Below, one piece after another: positions 8,171 to 16,977 of a stretch of DNA of 64,000 nucleotides; position 1 is the stretch's first letter, and every line of letters starts with the position of its first letter. The stretch covers positions 150,290 to 214,289 of the forward strand of contig JACKEO010000007.1 in the NCBI GenBank assembly GCA_020632955.1, given 5' to 3'. The translations under genes and the position numbers were made by a program. This DNA comes from Alphaproteobacteria bacterium (GTDB lineage: Bacteria; Myxococcota_A; UBA796; GCA-2862545). The notes below the pieces were generated by a model, which searched no databases, was not told the DNA's origin, and saw only the letters and a list, made by a program, of their open reading frames with translations.

Positions 8171-8722
8171 CTACGCGGCGGCCACCTGCCGGACCTGCAC
8201 GAGGGCGTCGTCCTCCAGGACGTAGCCGGTGAGCAGGCCCGTGCGGGCGCAGCCGGTGTCGAGGCCGAGCGACCAGGGGCGGTTGTCGACGAGACCGTGG
8301 CGCGCGTGGTGGCCGTGGATCACGAGGCGATCACCGCGCCACCGCGTCCACCAGCGTCCGCGCTCCACGAGGCCCACGGCCACCGGCCGACGGGTGCGGT
8401 GTGGACTGCCCGGCTCGATGGCCGCGTGCACGGCCAGCCACCCGGGTCCCTCCAGGCGCCAGGGTCGCTCGGCGAGCCAGCGCATCGCAGGCTTGGGCAG
8501 GTCGCGTCCCGCCTTCCAGCGCTCGAGCACGCGCACGTCGTGGTTGCCGAGCACGGCCTCGGCCTGCCAGGCCTGCACCAGCTCCCACACCCCGCGGGGA
8601 TCCGGGCCCTTGGTGAACAGGTCGCCCGTGAGGATCACCCGGTCGGGTCGGACCTCGTCGAGGAGTCGATCGAGGGCGTCCGCGCACCCGTGGACGTCCC
8701 CGACGAAGAGCGTGCCCGACAT
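8171..8722 (-). CDS. Calcineurin-like metallophosphoesterase (ApaH/PrpA-like)
   Basis: 183 residues. All core motifs of the PPP-type metallophosphatase fold are present: GDVHG near the N-terminus, GDLFTKGPDP, GNHD, and a late GHH. The size fits the diadenosine tetraphosphatase and bacterial PP1-like phosphatases. The ATG at 8722 has GGAG at the proper distance and starts directly at the first strand. It is convergent with the VOC gene and has its own promoter candidate upstream. Given the kinases in this window it could be a protein phosphatase, but Ap4A hydrolysis is equally possible. Confidence 0.88.
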   Translation of the reverse strand: MSGTLFVGDVHGCADALDRLLDEVRPDRVILTGDLFTKGPDPRGVWELVQAWQAEAVLGNHDVRVLERWKAGRDLPKPAMRWLAERPWRLEGPGWLAVHAAIEPGSPHRTRRPVAVGLVERGRWWTRWRGDRLVIHGHHARHGLVDNRPWSLGLDTGCARTGLLTGYVLEDDALVQVRQVAAA

Positions 8723-8744
8723 GCGATCTCCGCCTCGCGGCCCG

Positions 8745-8773
8745 AGCATGATCCCCGATCGTTGCCATGTCAA
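8745..8773 (-). promoter_or_regulatory. Sigma-70-type promoter of the metallophosphoesterase gene
   Basis: On the minus strand a perfect TTGACA (8773 to 8768) is followed after 17 nt by CATGCT (8750 to 8745), giving a short leader before the ATG at 8722. This is one of the few complete -35 boxes in the window. Confidence 0.6.
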
Positions 8774-8782
8774 GAGCACTGG

Positions 8783-8797
8783 CTCGACTTCGTCGAG
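8783..8797. repeat. Inverted repeat CTCGAC-ttc-GTCGAG
   Basis: A perfect 6-bp inverted repeat with a 3-nt centre lies in the 113-bp divergent gap between the phosphoesterase and the sulfotransferase, just upstream of the TTGACA box. It could be an operator or a small hairpin. Confidence 0.35.
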
Positions 8798-8835
8798 AGC
8801 TCCCCGGATCCGCCCCGCTGCGGTAGGGCCCCGAG

Positions 8836-9618
8836 GTGCTCCTCGATCCCCGCAACGGCCCCGACTTCGACCTGCCGCCCGACACGGGGCCCCGGCAGGC
8901 CTACGTGCTCGCCTCGGTGCCGCGGAGCGGGAGCACGCTCCTCGCCCGCGCGCTCTGGGAGGCCGGCGGCGTGGGGGCGCCCAAGGAGTACCTGAACCCG
9001 ATGCAGATCCGGGACTGGGAGGTGCGGCTGGGGGCGTCGGCTGCCCGGCGTGGCCTGCATCGCCTCCTCCGAGGTCCGCTGCTGCCGCTGGCCGGTCGCG
9101 GCCGCTGGCCTCGGGAGCGGCTCGCCGGCCACCTCGAACGCGTGCGCGCGCGACGCTCGTCGGGCGGGTGGTTCGGCCTCAAGCTGCACCACCACCACTT
9201 CCGCCACTGGTTCGGCGACCGCGGGTGGGACCCGGAGGCGATGCTCGGACCGATCACGTGGGTGCGGGTGCTGCGCGAGGATCGCGAGGCCCAGGCCGTC
9301 AGCTGGGCGAGGGCGCTGCAGACCGGCCAGTGGGCGAGCTGGCAGGATCCGCGTCGCACCGCCCGGTACGACGCCCGGCTCGTGCGGCGCTGCCTCGTCG
9401 CGATCGCGCGCCAGGAGGCGGGGTGGGAGGCCTGGCTCGACGCCCGCGGCGCTGCCGTGCACGTCGTGCGCTACGAGGCCCTCGTGGCGGACTGGGAGGG
9501 CACGGTGGGCGCCCTGCTCGCCCACCTCGGGCGCGAGGGTGCGGGGGTGCCCGCCCCGTCGCTGGCCCGGCAGGCCGACGAGGTCAGCGAGGCGTGGCTG
9601 CGTCGGCTCCGCGGGTGA
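8836..9618 (+). CDS. Stf0-like sulfotransferase
   Basis: 260 residues from a GTG. The N-terminal SVPRSGSTLLARAL is the 5'-phosphosulfate loop that binds PAPS in the Stf0 and related sulfotransferases. A downstream RVLREDREAQAVSWARALQTGQW matches the 3'-phosphate-binding block, where an Arg and Ser contact PAPS, and HVVRYEALVADWEGT matches the conserved late YE-L element. The enzyme should transfer sulfate to a hydroxyl group of a sugar or small molecule. Its 3' end overlaps the convergent GT87-like gene by 35 bp. The acceptor is not predictable. Confidence 0.85.
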   Translation: MLLDPRNGPDFDLPPDTGPRQAYVLASVPRSGSTLLARALWEAGGVGAPKEYLNPMQIRDWEVRLGASAARRGLHRLLRGPLLPLAGRGRWPRERLAGHLERVRARRSSGGWFGLKLHHHHFRHWFGDRGWDPEAMLGPITWVRVLREDREAQAVSWARALQTGQWASWQDPRRTARYDARLVRRCLVAIARQEAGWEAWLDARGAAVHVVRYEALVADWEGTVGALLAHLGREGAGVPAPSLARQADEVSEAWLRRLRG

Positions 9619-10801
9619 CGACGAGGGTCCACGCGACGCCGGCGAGCACGAGCAGATCCGACCACAGCAGCCAGGCGGCCTCCGCGTAGGCGCGGGCGTC
9701 GGCGCCGTAGAGCACCTGGTGCCAGATCAGGCTCGCGAACAGCACCGAGGCGCCCAGGAGCGTGCCCACGCCGGCCCGGTGGACCGGCGCGAGCCGTGGC
9801 AGCTCCCGCGCGAGCACCAGCCAGCCCACCGGCAGGTAGGCGAAGTAGTGCAGCCACGAGCTGGCCACGAGGAAGGGGAAGATGCCGCCGGCCACGGCGA
9901 AGGCCCAGAGGGCCGCGTCGTGCGTGCGCTGGCGGCGGATGGCCGCGAGGAGAGGCAGGGCGCCCACGGCGAGCAGGGCGGAGGGCTGCAGCAGGCGCTC
10001 ACGCAGGGCCTCGTGGCCCCACCACCGCGCGACCACCGTGGGCACGAAGTGGCTGCCGGGGCTCATGCGCATCCAGCCCTGCGCCTCGTCCATCCCGGCC
10101 TGCACGCCGCCGTAGAAGGCCATGAGGCCCGCGGGACCGAGCACCAGCATCGGCAGCAGGAGGGCCAGGACCAGAGTGGTGACCGCGGCGGCCACGAGCG
10201 CGCGCACGTCGCGGCGCACGGCGGGCCAGACGAGCAGCAGCACCGGGTAGACCTTCAGGGCCACCGCGAGGCCCAGCAGCGCGCCGCCACGGGTGGAGCG
10301 GCCGCGATCCAGCGCGAGGAAGGCCGCGAGGACCAGCAGGGCCAGCGCGGTGCTCAGCTGCCCCCACTTGAGCACCTGGAGCACCGGGATCGACAAGGCC
10401 GTGGCCACGGTGAAGCCCACGGCGACGGGGGCCTCGCTGCGGCCCGCGAGGTGGGGCGGCAGGATGCACCACACGCCCATGAGCAGGGCCTGGCACGCCG
10501 TCCACACCCCCACCGCCGTGTCGACGTCGAGCTGCCCGAGGAAGGGCCAGGTGAGCACCGCCAGGGTGGGGGGGTAGAACCAGCCCACCCCGGGCAGGCC
10601 GCTGCCGGCGAGGTCGGCGATGGTGGGGTGGAAGTGCCGCCGGTAGTCGCAGGCGAGCAGCTTGCAGACGGGATCGAACCAGCGGCCGAAGCCCGCCGGG
10701 CCCTCGTACAGCCACCACAGCAGCGCCACGCACAGCGCGAGGGCGCCGAGCTGGAACAGCACGATCTGGGTGCGGGTGGGCGCGCCCTCGACCTCGTCCA
10801 C
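9584..10801 (-). CDS. GT87-like (DUF2029) membrane glycosyltransferase
   Basis: 405 residues with about ten hydrophobic helices. An early periplasmic loop with Asp (GRWFDPVCKLLACDYRRHFHP) and an aromatic VGWFYPPTLAVL segment are typical of the GT87/DUF2029 polyprenol-phosphate-mannose-dependent mannosyltransferases. The GTG at 10801 was selected because GGAG stands 5 nt upstream; an alternative GTG at 10825 would add eight residues but lacks spacing for its Shine-Dalgarno. The gene is monocistronic on the minus strand and convergently overlaps the sulfotransferase. The two could act on the same surface glycan. Confidence 0.82.
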   Translation of the reverse strand: MDEVEGAPTRTQIVLFQLGALALCVALLWWLYEGPAGFGRWFDPVCKLLACDYRRHFHPTIADLAGSGLPGVGWFYPPTLAVLTWPFLGQLDVDTAVGVWTACQALLMGVWCILPPHLAGRSEAPVAVGFTVATALSIPVLQVLKWGQLSTALALLVLAAFLALDRGRSTRGGALLGLAVALKVYPVLLLVWPAVRRDVRALVAAAVTTLVLALLLPMLVLGPAGLMAFYGGVQAGMDEAQGWMRMSPGSHFVPTVVARWWGHEALRERLLQPSALLAVGALPLLAAIRRQRTHDAALWAFAVAGGIFPFLVASSWLHYFAYLPVGWLVLARELPRLAPVHRAGVGTLLGASVLFASLIWHQVLYGADARAYAEAAWLLWSDLLVLAGVAWTLVVTRGADAATPR

Positions 10802-10895
10802 GACGGCTCCGGGGTGGCGGCCCACGCCTTACCGCGTTGGCTGGGCCCGTGCGGCCCGTGCCCTCCCCGGCGCGGCGCGAGGGAGCCAGCGCGCC

Positions 10896-11636
10896 GTGAC
10901 CCTGCTCGTCGCCGTCCTCGCCGTCGCCGTGGCCTACGTGGTCAAGGGCGTGGTGGGCTTCGGCAGCGTGCTCGTGTCGATGCCGGTGCTGATCTGGGTG
11001 CTGCCGCCGGCCGACGCCGTGCTCGTGGTGACCTCGGCCGATCTGGTGGGCGGCGGCGTGCTCGCGTGGGGCGCGCGTCGCGAGGTGCCCTGGCGCGTGG
11101 TGGCGCTGCTCCTGGTGCCCCTGCTGGCCCTGCAGTGGGTGGGCACGGAGCTGCTCGCGGTGCTGGACGTGCGCGTGGTGCGCCGGGTGCTCGCGGTGCT
11201 GGTGGGGACGATGGCGTTGGCCCTGCTGCGACGTCCCGTGCGCCCCGCGGGGTGGGTGCGACCGGACGGCGGGCTGGGGGCCGTGGCGCTGGCCACCGCG
11301 GGGCTCGCCGGCGCCGTCGCGGGGCTCTGCTCCGGGCTGGTGGGCGCGCCGGGGCCGCCCATCGTGGCGTGGGTGCGGCGCTTCGTGGACGATCTGCCCG
11401 GCCGTGCCGCGATGCTCTGGGTCTTCTTCGTGTCGTCCACCTCCCTCGTGGTGATCCTGCTCGCCGACCACAAGGCCGACGCCGCGAGACTGGGCCTCGC
11501 GGCCGCCTGCGTGCCCGCGGCGGTGGGCGGCGGGTTCGTGGGTGGCCAGGTGGCGCGGCGCATCTCGCCCGCCACGTTCGGCCGCGCCGTGGCGCTCGTG
11601 CTCACGGCCGCTGCCCTGGGCCTCGCGGTGGGGTGA
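10896..11636 (+). CDS. TauE/SafE-family sulfite/anion exporter-like membrane protein
   Basis: 246 residues, about eight transmembrane helices in two similar halves. The N-terminal repeat has the family hallmark KGVVGFGSVLVSMPVLIWVLP, and the second half has LCSGLVGAPGPPIVAWV. TauE/SafE proteins are putative exporters of sulfite, sulfoacetate or related organosulfur anions. The GTG at 10896 follows GGGAG by 10 nt and leaves a short N-terminus. The sulfotransferase one gene away may share sulfur metabolism, but nothing links them directly. Confidence 0.88.
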   Translation: MTLLVAVLAVAVAYVVKGVVGFGSVLVSMPVLIWVLPPADAVLVVTSADLVGGGVLAWGARREVPWRVVALLLVPLLALQWVGTELLAVLDVRVVRRVLAVLVGTMALALLRRPVRPAGWVRPDGGLGAVALATAGLAGAVAGLCSGLVGAPGPPIVAWVRRFVDDLPGRAAMLWVFFVSSTSLVVILLADHKADAARLGLAAACVPAAVGGGFVGGQVARRISPATFGRAVALVLTAAALGLAVG

Positions 11637-11645
11637 GACGCGCGA

Positions 11646-12209
11646 TCATCCCGTGTGTCGCCAGCACGTGTCGAGGTGGTCGTCCACGAGGCCCGTGGCC
11701 TGGAGGTGGGCGTACGTGGTGGTGCTGCCCACGAAGCGGAAGCCCTCCTTCTTGAGGGCCCGGCTCACGCGGTCGGACAGGGGCGTGGTGGCGGGCACGT
11801 CCGACAGGCTCGCGCGTGGCGCGCGCACGGGCGTGCCGTCCACGAAGTCCCAGAGCCAGGCCGAGAAGCTGCCGTGGCGCTCGGCCATGCGGAGGAAGAC
11901 GGGCGCGTTGGCGATCACCGCCTCGATCTTCTTGCGGTTGCGGATGATGCCGGGGTCGCCGAGGAGGCGCTCGACGTCGGACGGGCCCATGCGCGCCACC
12001 GCCTCGGGATCGAAGCCGTGGAAGACCTCGCGGTAGCGCGGCCGCTTGCGCAGCACGGTGATCCACGAGAGCCCTGCCTGGGCGGCCTCGAGGCACAGGT
12101 GCTCGAAGTGGCCCCGGTCGTCGTGCACCGGCACCCCCCACTCGTCGTCGTGGTAGGCCACGTAGAGCGGGTCGGTGCCGCACCAGCCGCAGCGCGTGCG
12201 CGTGTCCAT
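11646..12209 (-). CDS. tag: DNA-3-methyladenine glycosylase I
   Basis: 187 residues, the usual Tag length. The N-terminus RCGWCGTDPLYVAYHDDEWG is diagnostic. The zinc-snap residues align with those of E. coli Tag: Cys7, His20, His178 and Cys182 (the last two in DDHLDTC). The catalytic-pocket block CLEAAQAGLSWITVL is intact. The enzyme excises 3-methyladenine from alkylated DNA in base excision repair. The ATG has GGAGG upstream and lies 9 nt after the stop of the binding-protein gene, so the two may be cotranscribed by chance of packing. Confidence 0.96.
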   Translation of the reverse strand: MDTRTRCGWCGTDPLYVAYHDDEWGVPVHDDRGHFEHLCLEAAQAGLSWITVLRKRPRYREVFHGFDPEAVARMGPSDVERLLGDPGIIRNRKKIEAVIANAPVFLRMAERHGSFSAWLWDFVDGTPVRAPRASLSDVPATTPLSDRVSRALKKEGFRFVGSTTTYAHLQATGLVDDHLDTCWRHTG

Positions 12210-12218
12210 CGGCGCCTC

Positions 12219-13121
12219 CTACCGGGCCATCAGGCTGTCGGCCTCGGCGCGCATGGCGTCGACGAAGGCCGCGATGCCGGGACCCTGGGCGAAGGTCTCG
12301 GGCCCTGCCACCACGCCCACGTGGCCCGCCCGCGCGGCGCGGAGGCCCTCCACCTCGGCGAAGGCACCCACCAGCTCGGCCAGGCGCTCGGGTGCCAGTG
12401 GCCTCGTCTCGCTCGTCCACACGAGGATGAGGTCGGGGTCGCGCTCGACCAGCTCCTCCACGCTCATCACCGGTCGACCGACGGTGGTGGGATCGGCGGC
12501 GTGCTGGAGGCCCGCGGCGAGCAGGGCGCGTCCGTGGAGGGTCTGCGGGTCGAGGTACCAGACCTCCCCCTTCGCGATGTCGTCCACGCCCAGGGCGACC
12601 ACGACCCGCGGGGACGCCTCGGTGACCGTGGGCGTGAGCGCATCCGTGAGCCGCGTCGCCAGGTCCACGGCCTCCGCCACGTGGCCGGTGAGCCGCCCGA
12701 GCACGTGCACGGCGCCCACCAGCCGGTCCGGGGTGCCGAGGCGCAGCACCGTCACCGGGGCGATGCCCTCGAGCTGGTCCTTGGTCTCGTCGCCCACCGG
12801 GGTCACCACGATGCGGGTGGGGCCGGCCTTGCGCAGCGCCTCCAGGTCGGGCGCGGCGGCGGTGCCCATGGCGGGGAGCTCCAGCGCCTCCTCGGGCGTC
12901 TGGCAGAGCGCGGACCGGCCGACGAGGTCGTCTCCGGCGTCGAGCGCGAACAGGATCTCGGTGATCTCGGGCGCGAGGGACACGAGGCGGGTGGCGCCGC
13001 GGGTGGGCACGAGCGGGGCGTCCGGCACGTCCGGCGACAGGTCCCGGCCCGCGAGGACCGCGACCGCGGCAGCGAGGGCGACGATCACGGCGAGCACGCC
13101 ACCCAGCCTTCGGCCCCACAT
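12219..13121 (-). CDS. BtuF-like periplasmic/lipid-anchored metal-chelate binding protein
   Basis: 300 residues. An N-terminal hydrophobic helix (about residues 7-24) without lipobox Cys suggests a membrane anchor or signal sequence. RLVSLAPEITEILFALDAGDDLVGRS is the opening of class III binding proteins (BtuF/FecB/HmuT type), followed by the long bridging helix region and HVGVVAGPETFAQGPGIAAFVDAM. It should bind a cobalamin- or siderophore-like ligand. No permease or ATPase gene is adjacent, so it may supply a transporter encoded elsewhere. The start is supported by GGAGG 5 nt upstream. Confidence 0.85.
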   Translation of the reverse strand: MWGRRLGGVLAVIVALAAAVAVLAGRDLSPDVPDAPLVPTRGATRLVSLAPEITEILFALDAGDDLVGRSALCQTPEEALELPAMGTAAAPDLEALRKAGPTRIVVTPVGDETKDQLEGIAPVTVLRLGTPDRLVGAVHVLGRLTGHVAEAVDLATRLTDALTPTVTEASPRVVVALGVDDIAKGEVWYLDPQTLHGRALLAAGLQHAADPTTVGRPVMSVEELVERDPDLILVWTSETRPLAPERLAELVGAFAEVEGLRAARAGHVGVVAGPETFAQGPGIAAFVDAMRAEADSLMAR

Positions 13122-13254
13122 GACCACCTCCGAGGGCTGTCGCCTATCGGGGGCTTCGTCGTCGCGAAAGGCGGCGAGGCCCACTCAAGTCCGGCATCTG
13201 CGCGCCGATGGACGGGGCGTGGTCGCCCGCTGCCTGGACGCCACGGAGCCCTGC

Positions 13255-14505
13255 GTGCACGACAAGTCCGCCACCGTTGACGCGCCGAACCGCGAGCTGT
13301 CCGGCTCCTTCGACTCCCTCGGGAGCCAGGGCGCGCAGGTCGAGCGCATCCCGCGTCGGCGTCCGCCGGTGCGCGACGACGCGGCCCGCGAGGACGTGGC
13401 GGCGCTGAAGGCGGGGGACCTGCTCGGCCAGACCCTCGGGGGCCGGTACGTCCTCGAGGAGCGCCTGGCGCGCGGGGCCATGGGCTGCGTGTACGTGGCG
13501 CGCCAGCTGCCCTTCGACCGCAAGGTGGCGGTGAAGGTGCTGGACCCCAAGTCCCAGTCGGACGAGGCCTCGGTCTTCCAGGAGCGCTTCCTGCGCGAGG
13601 CGTCGGTGCTGGCCCGGCTGCAGCACCCCAACACGGTGCGGGTCTTCGACTACGGTCACCACCACGGCCACACCTACCTGGTGATGGAGTACGTGGACGG
13701 CTCCAGCGTGCGGCGCCTCCAGGCCGGTGGGCCCGTGCCGGCGCTGCGCATGATCCACATCGCCACCCAGATGTGCGACGCCCTGCAGGAGGCCCACGCC
13801 CTGGGGCTCATCCACCGCGATCTCAAGCCCGCCAACGTGCTGCTCACCCGTCACGCGGGCGCGCTCGACGTGGTGAAGGTGGTGGACTTCGGGCTGGCCA
13901 AGGAGTTCTTCGGCAACGCCGACATCACCCAGGCCGGCCAGGTGCTCGGCACGCCGATGTACATGGCCCCCGAGCAGATCCGCGACGAGCCCTGCGATCA
14001 GCGCACCGACATCTACGCGCTCGGCGTGGTGCTCTACCGCGGCCTCACCGGGGTCACGCCCTTCGAGAAGGGCAAGGCCATGGCGGTGCTCATGGCCCAC
14101 CTCAAGAAGCACGTGCCCCGCTTCGCCGAGGTGGCGCCCGAGCTGGAGCTGCCCCCCTGCGTGGAGTGGACGGTCCGCACCTGCCTGCGCAAGCGCTCCG
14201 AGGACCGCTTCGCGAACGTGATGGAGCTCAAGCGGGCGCTGCGCGCCTGCGCGCTCGCCATCGAGAACCCCGACGCCTACGATCTGGAGCTCGCGCTCAC
14301 GCCCGACGGCTGCGTGGTGCTCCCGGACGACGTCTGCGAGACCACGCACACCGGCCTGCGCCTGCGCGCACCGGCGCCGGAGCTGCCCTCGCGGCCGGCC
14401 TCGCCGCTCGACGGGGTGCCGGCGCGCGTCGCGGCCCTGCTCGTGGGCCTGTCGATCGTCACGGGCGGGCTGCTGGGGATCCTCGCGGAGCGCCTGCTGC
14501 CGTAG
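13255..14505 (+). CDS. Hanks-type Ser/Thr protein kinase, membrane-anchored
   Basis: 416 residues. The kinase domain spans roughly residues 65-330: GAMGCVYVA glycine loop (74-77), Lys94 in VAVKVLD, HRDLKPANVLL with catalytic Asp189, DFG at Asp211, and the P+1 segment GTPMYMAPEQ. A C-terminal hydrophobic helix at about 395-412 anchors it to the membrane with the kinase in the cytoplasm and almost no external sensor. The GTG at 13255 has GGAG 6 nt upstream; a GTG at 13219 is an alternative. It diverges from the BtuF-like gene. Substrates are unknown. Confidence 0.92.
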   Translation: MHDKSATVDAPNRELSGSFDSLGSQGAQVERIPRRRPPVRDDAAREDVAALKAGDLLGQTLGGRYVLEERLARGAMGCVYVARQLPFDRKVAVKVLDPKSQSDEASVFQERFLREASVLARLQHPNTVRVFDYGHHHGHTYLVMEYVDGSSVRRLQAGGPVPALRMIHIATQMCDALQEAHALGLIHRDLKPANVLLTRHAGALDVVKVVDFGLAKEFFGNADITQAGQVLGTPMYMAPEQIRDEPCDQRTDIYALGVVLYRGLTGVTPFEKGKAMAVLMAHLKKHVPRFAEVAPELELPPCVEWTVRTCLRKRSEDRFANVMELKRALRACALAIENPDAYDLELALTPDGCVVLPDDVCETTHTGLRLRAPAPELPSRPASPLDGVPARVAALLVGLSIVTGGLLGILAERLLP

Positions 14506-14541
14506 GACGGGCCCGGGTTAGGCGCGGACCCGAGAGGGTCC

Positions 14542-15642
14542 ATGTCCGCCGAGCTCGACGCGATCGCCACGCCCCGCGAGGACAACCACGTCGCCGGCAT
14601 GCCGGGCTTCGGGATGCTGCTCGCGCAGGCCTCGGCCTCGGCGGCGTGGCGCACCCTCGTCCACGGCTCCCCCTCGGGTCGTCGCGCGCTGTCGGTGCCG
14701 GCCGACGGGGGCTTCCGGCTCATGGGCGGACCGCTGCGGCTGGCGCTGGCGGTGGTCGTGGTGGGGGGCATCCTCGCCGCGGCGGTGGAGGCCGAGCTGG
14801 CCTGGCGCCTCGGCATCTTCCTCCTGGCCCTGGGCCTGCTGCTGCTGGGGGTGCTCGTGGTGGTGGCCGCCGTGGTCGAGGCCACGGTCCCGCCGCCCCG
14901 GCGCCCGATGCCGCCCCGCGACGACGACCCCTTCTCCCGGCACGACGAGGCCACGGGGCTGGTGGCCGTGGCCCCCGGCGTCTGGGTGGCGCAGGTCCCG
15001 CTGGTCTTCCACGGGCTGCGCCTGGGCGCGCGCATGACCGTGCTCGACACCGGCGCCGGCCTGGTCGTCTGCTCGCCCGTCCCGGCCGATCCCGCCCTCG
15101 TCGACGCGGTGCAGGCGCTCGGCCCCGTGCGGTGGATCGTGGCGCCGAACCCGCTGCACCACCTGTTCGTCGACGCCTGGCACGCCGCGGTGCCGGAGGC
15201 CGAGCTCTGGGCTGCGCCGGGCCTCGCCGAGCGGCGTCCCGACCTCCCCTGGACGGGCACGCTCGAGCGCGCCGAGGACGCCCCCTGGGATCGCCCCGTG
15301 GTCGACGTGGTCGTGTTCCGCGGGGGCCGGATGATGGTGGAGGTGGGCCTGATGCACCACCCGTCGGGCACCCTCGTCCTGGCCGACCTCGTGCAGAACC
15401 TGGGGCAGGACCCGGCACGCTTCTCGTGGGTGCAGCGCTTCGGCCTCGCCGTGCTGGGCATGGCGCAGCGCCCGTCGCCGCCCCCCGAGTACAAGCTCAC
15501 CGTGGACGATCCCGCCACGTTGCGGCGGGCGATCGACGGGGTGCTGGCCTGGGAGGTGGAGCGCATCGTGATCGCGCACGGTCCGGTGGTGCACGCCCAG
15601 GCCGAGGTGGTGCTCGCCGACGCCTTCGCCTTCGTGCGCTGA
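14542..15642 (+). CDS. DUF4336-like protein with N-terminal membrane hairpin
   Basis: 366 residues. Two transmembrane helices (about residues 65-120) precede a soluble metallo-beta-lactamase-related DUF4336 domain that starts near VAPGVWVAQVP and contains RWIVAPNPLHHLFVDAW, LMHHPSGTLVLADLV and a final VERIVIAHGPVV. The HH pair and late H suggest a metal-binding site like that of the lactamase fold, but the classical HxHxDH is not visible. A shorter paralog without the membrane part is encoded at 36219-36920. AGAGGG precedes the ATG and a TTAGGC -10-like element lies 22 nt upstream. No function is established for the family. Confidence 0.78.
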   Translation: MSAELDAIATPREDNHVAGMPGFGMLLAQASASAAWRTLVHGSPSGRRALSVPADGGFRLMGGPLRLALAVVVVGGILAAAVEAELAWRLGIFLLALGLLLLGVLVVVAAVVEATVPPPRRPMPPRDDDPFSRHDEATGLVAVAPGVWVAQVPLVFHGLRLGARMTVLDTGAGLVVCSPVPADPALVDAVQALGPVRWIVAPNPLHHLFVDAWHAAVPEAELWAAPGLAERRPDLPWTGTLERAEDAPWDRPVVDVVVFRGGRMMVEVGLMHHPSGTLVLADLVQNLGQDPARFSWVQRFGLAVLGMAQRPSPPPEYKLTVDDPATLRRAIDGVLAWEVERIVIAHGPVVHAQAEVVLADAFAFVR

Positions 15643-15668
15643 TCCGCGAGCCCACGCCCACCCGGCGG

Positions 15669-15677
15669 TGCTAGCCT
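15669..15677 (+). promoter_or_regulatory. Extended -10 promoter candidate
   Basis: TGCTAGCCT ends 21 nt before the ATG at 15699 and is followed by a GGAGG Shine-Dalgarno. It is the same motif as upstream of 123, 6769, 32616 and 63418. Confidence 0.5.
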
Positions 15678-15698
15678 GGGGGGCGGCGGAGGTGTCGG

Positions 15699-16973
15699 AT
15701 GCGCGTGTGGATGCTTGCTCTCGTGCTGACCACGGGGTGCGTGGGCCAGGCCTTCCTCGAGGGGGATGGCGGCACCGATCCCGACGACACGGGCGACGCG
15801 GCGCTCGACTCGGGTGATCCCGCAGGCGACTCCGGCAGCGGCGACTCCGGCAGCGGCGACACGGGCAGCGGCGACACCGGATCCGGCGACACCGGGTCGG
15901 GCGACTCGGGCAACGGCGACACGGGGTCGGGCGACTCGGGCAGCGGCGACACGGGGTCGGGCGACTCCGGGAACGGCGACACCGGCGCGGGCGACTCGGG
16001 CACCGGCGACAGCGGCGCGGGCGACAGCGGCTCGTCGGGCTGCACGGCCACCCACCGGGTGATCCGCCCCGTCCACAACAGCGTCGACGTGCCGGTCGAC
16101 GTCGAGATGGAGATCGAGTTCGGCCAGGACGAGCGGAACTCGCTCACCCTGACGCTCACCAACCAGGTCACCAACCAGCGTGTGCCGCTGGCGCCGGTGC
16201 AGTGGGCCCCGAACGGCCGCCTCGCCCGCACCCGCGCGCTCGGCGACCTGGCCTACGACACCCGCTACCGCCTGCAGGGCACCTACTCGTGCGGCGGCCA
16301 GATCGGGCCCATCTTCGTCACCGAGGAGCAGAGCGAGCCGCCGGTCACCCCCGACGAGATCCGCAACCGCACCTACGCGGTGGACCTGGGGAGCGGGCGC
16401 GTGGTGGAGCCCGCCGGCCTGGGCTCCCTGCTGGGACCCCAGCTCGCCAACGCCGGCCGCGACCTGATGATCCGCGTCACCCGCGTGCAGGGCGCCGTCC
16501 TCGACATCCTGGTGGGCACGGCGGAGCCCACGCGGTCGAGCTGGGACCAGCCGCGCTGCGAGCCCACCACGCCCGTCGACGACCTCGATCTCGGCGCCAA
16601 CCCGGTCTTCCGCGGCGTGGTGGACGAGCTCGGCTTCGAGCTCGGCGGCATCCCGGTCACGCTGCAGGACGCGCGCCTCACGGGCCGCTTCCTCGACGAC
16701 GGCGACGAGATGGACCTGGTGGGCTTCGCCGGGCGCCTCGACATCCGTCCGATCGCGTCGATCTTCGGGAGCGGCAGCACGCCGCAGCAGCTCTGCCAGA
16801 CGCTGCCCTTCGTCACGAACGGCGCGGTGAGCTGCGGGCCGTGCCCCGACGGCACCGGGAACTTCTGCATCCCGATGTCGGTGCAGGAGCTCGAGGGCGT
16901 CGACGCCGCGCCCTTCGCCCTGCAGACGCGCACCTCCCAGCAGATCCGCAACGACCCGCAGTGCCGCCCGTAG
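15699..16973 (+). CDS. Lipoprotein with long Gly-Ser/Thr-Asp repeat linker
   Basis: 424 residues. A lipoprotein signal ends in LTTGC (Cys14). An acidic linker of repeated GDSG/GDTG units covers about residues 43-111. The following 310 residues begin with TATHRVIRPVHNSVDVPVDVEMEIEFG, which looks like a bacterial Ig-like (Big_5) domain, and end in a Cys-containing region of unknown fold. Likely exposed on the outer membrane, with the repeat acting as a flexible spacer. The gene is monocistronic and ends 4 nt before a convergent oxygenase gene. Confidence 0.85.
   Translation: MRVWMLALVLTTGCVGQAFLEGDGGTDPDDTGDAALDSGDPAGDSGSGDSGSGDTGSGDTGSGDTGSGDSGNGDTGSGDSGSGDTGSGDSGNGDTGAGDSGTGDSGAGDSGSSGCTATHRVIRPVHNSVDVPVDVEMEIEFGQDERNSLTLTLTNQVTNQRVPLAPVQWAPNGRLARTRALGDLAYDTRYRLQGTYSCGGQIGPIFVTEEQSEPPVTPDEIRNRTYAVDLGSGRVVEPAGLGSLLGPQLANAGRDLMIRVTRVQGAVLDILVGTAEPTRSSWDQPRCEPTTPVDDLDLGANPVFRGVVDELGFELGGIPVTLQDARLTGRFLDDGDEMDLVGFAGRLDIRPIASIFGSGSTPQQLCQTLPFVTNGAVSCGPCPDGTGNFCIPMSVQELEGVDAAPFALQTRTSQQIRNDPQCRP
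15825..16032 (+). repeat. Tandem GGCGACWCSGGS-type coding repeat
   Basis: About 200 bp of 6- and 12-bp degenerate units encoding GDSG/GDTG/GNGD peptides inside the lipoprotein gene. The units vary at third positions, so the repeat is old or under selection for its peptide, not a fresh slippage product. Confidence 0.8.
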
Positions 16974-16977
16974 GCCG

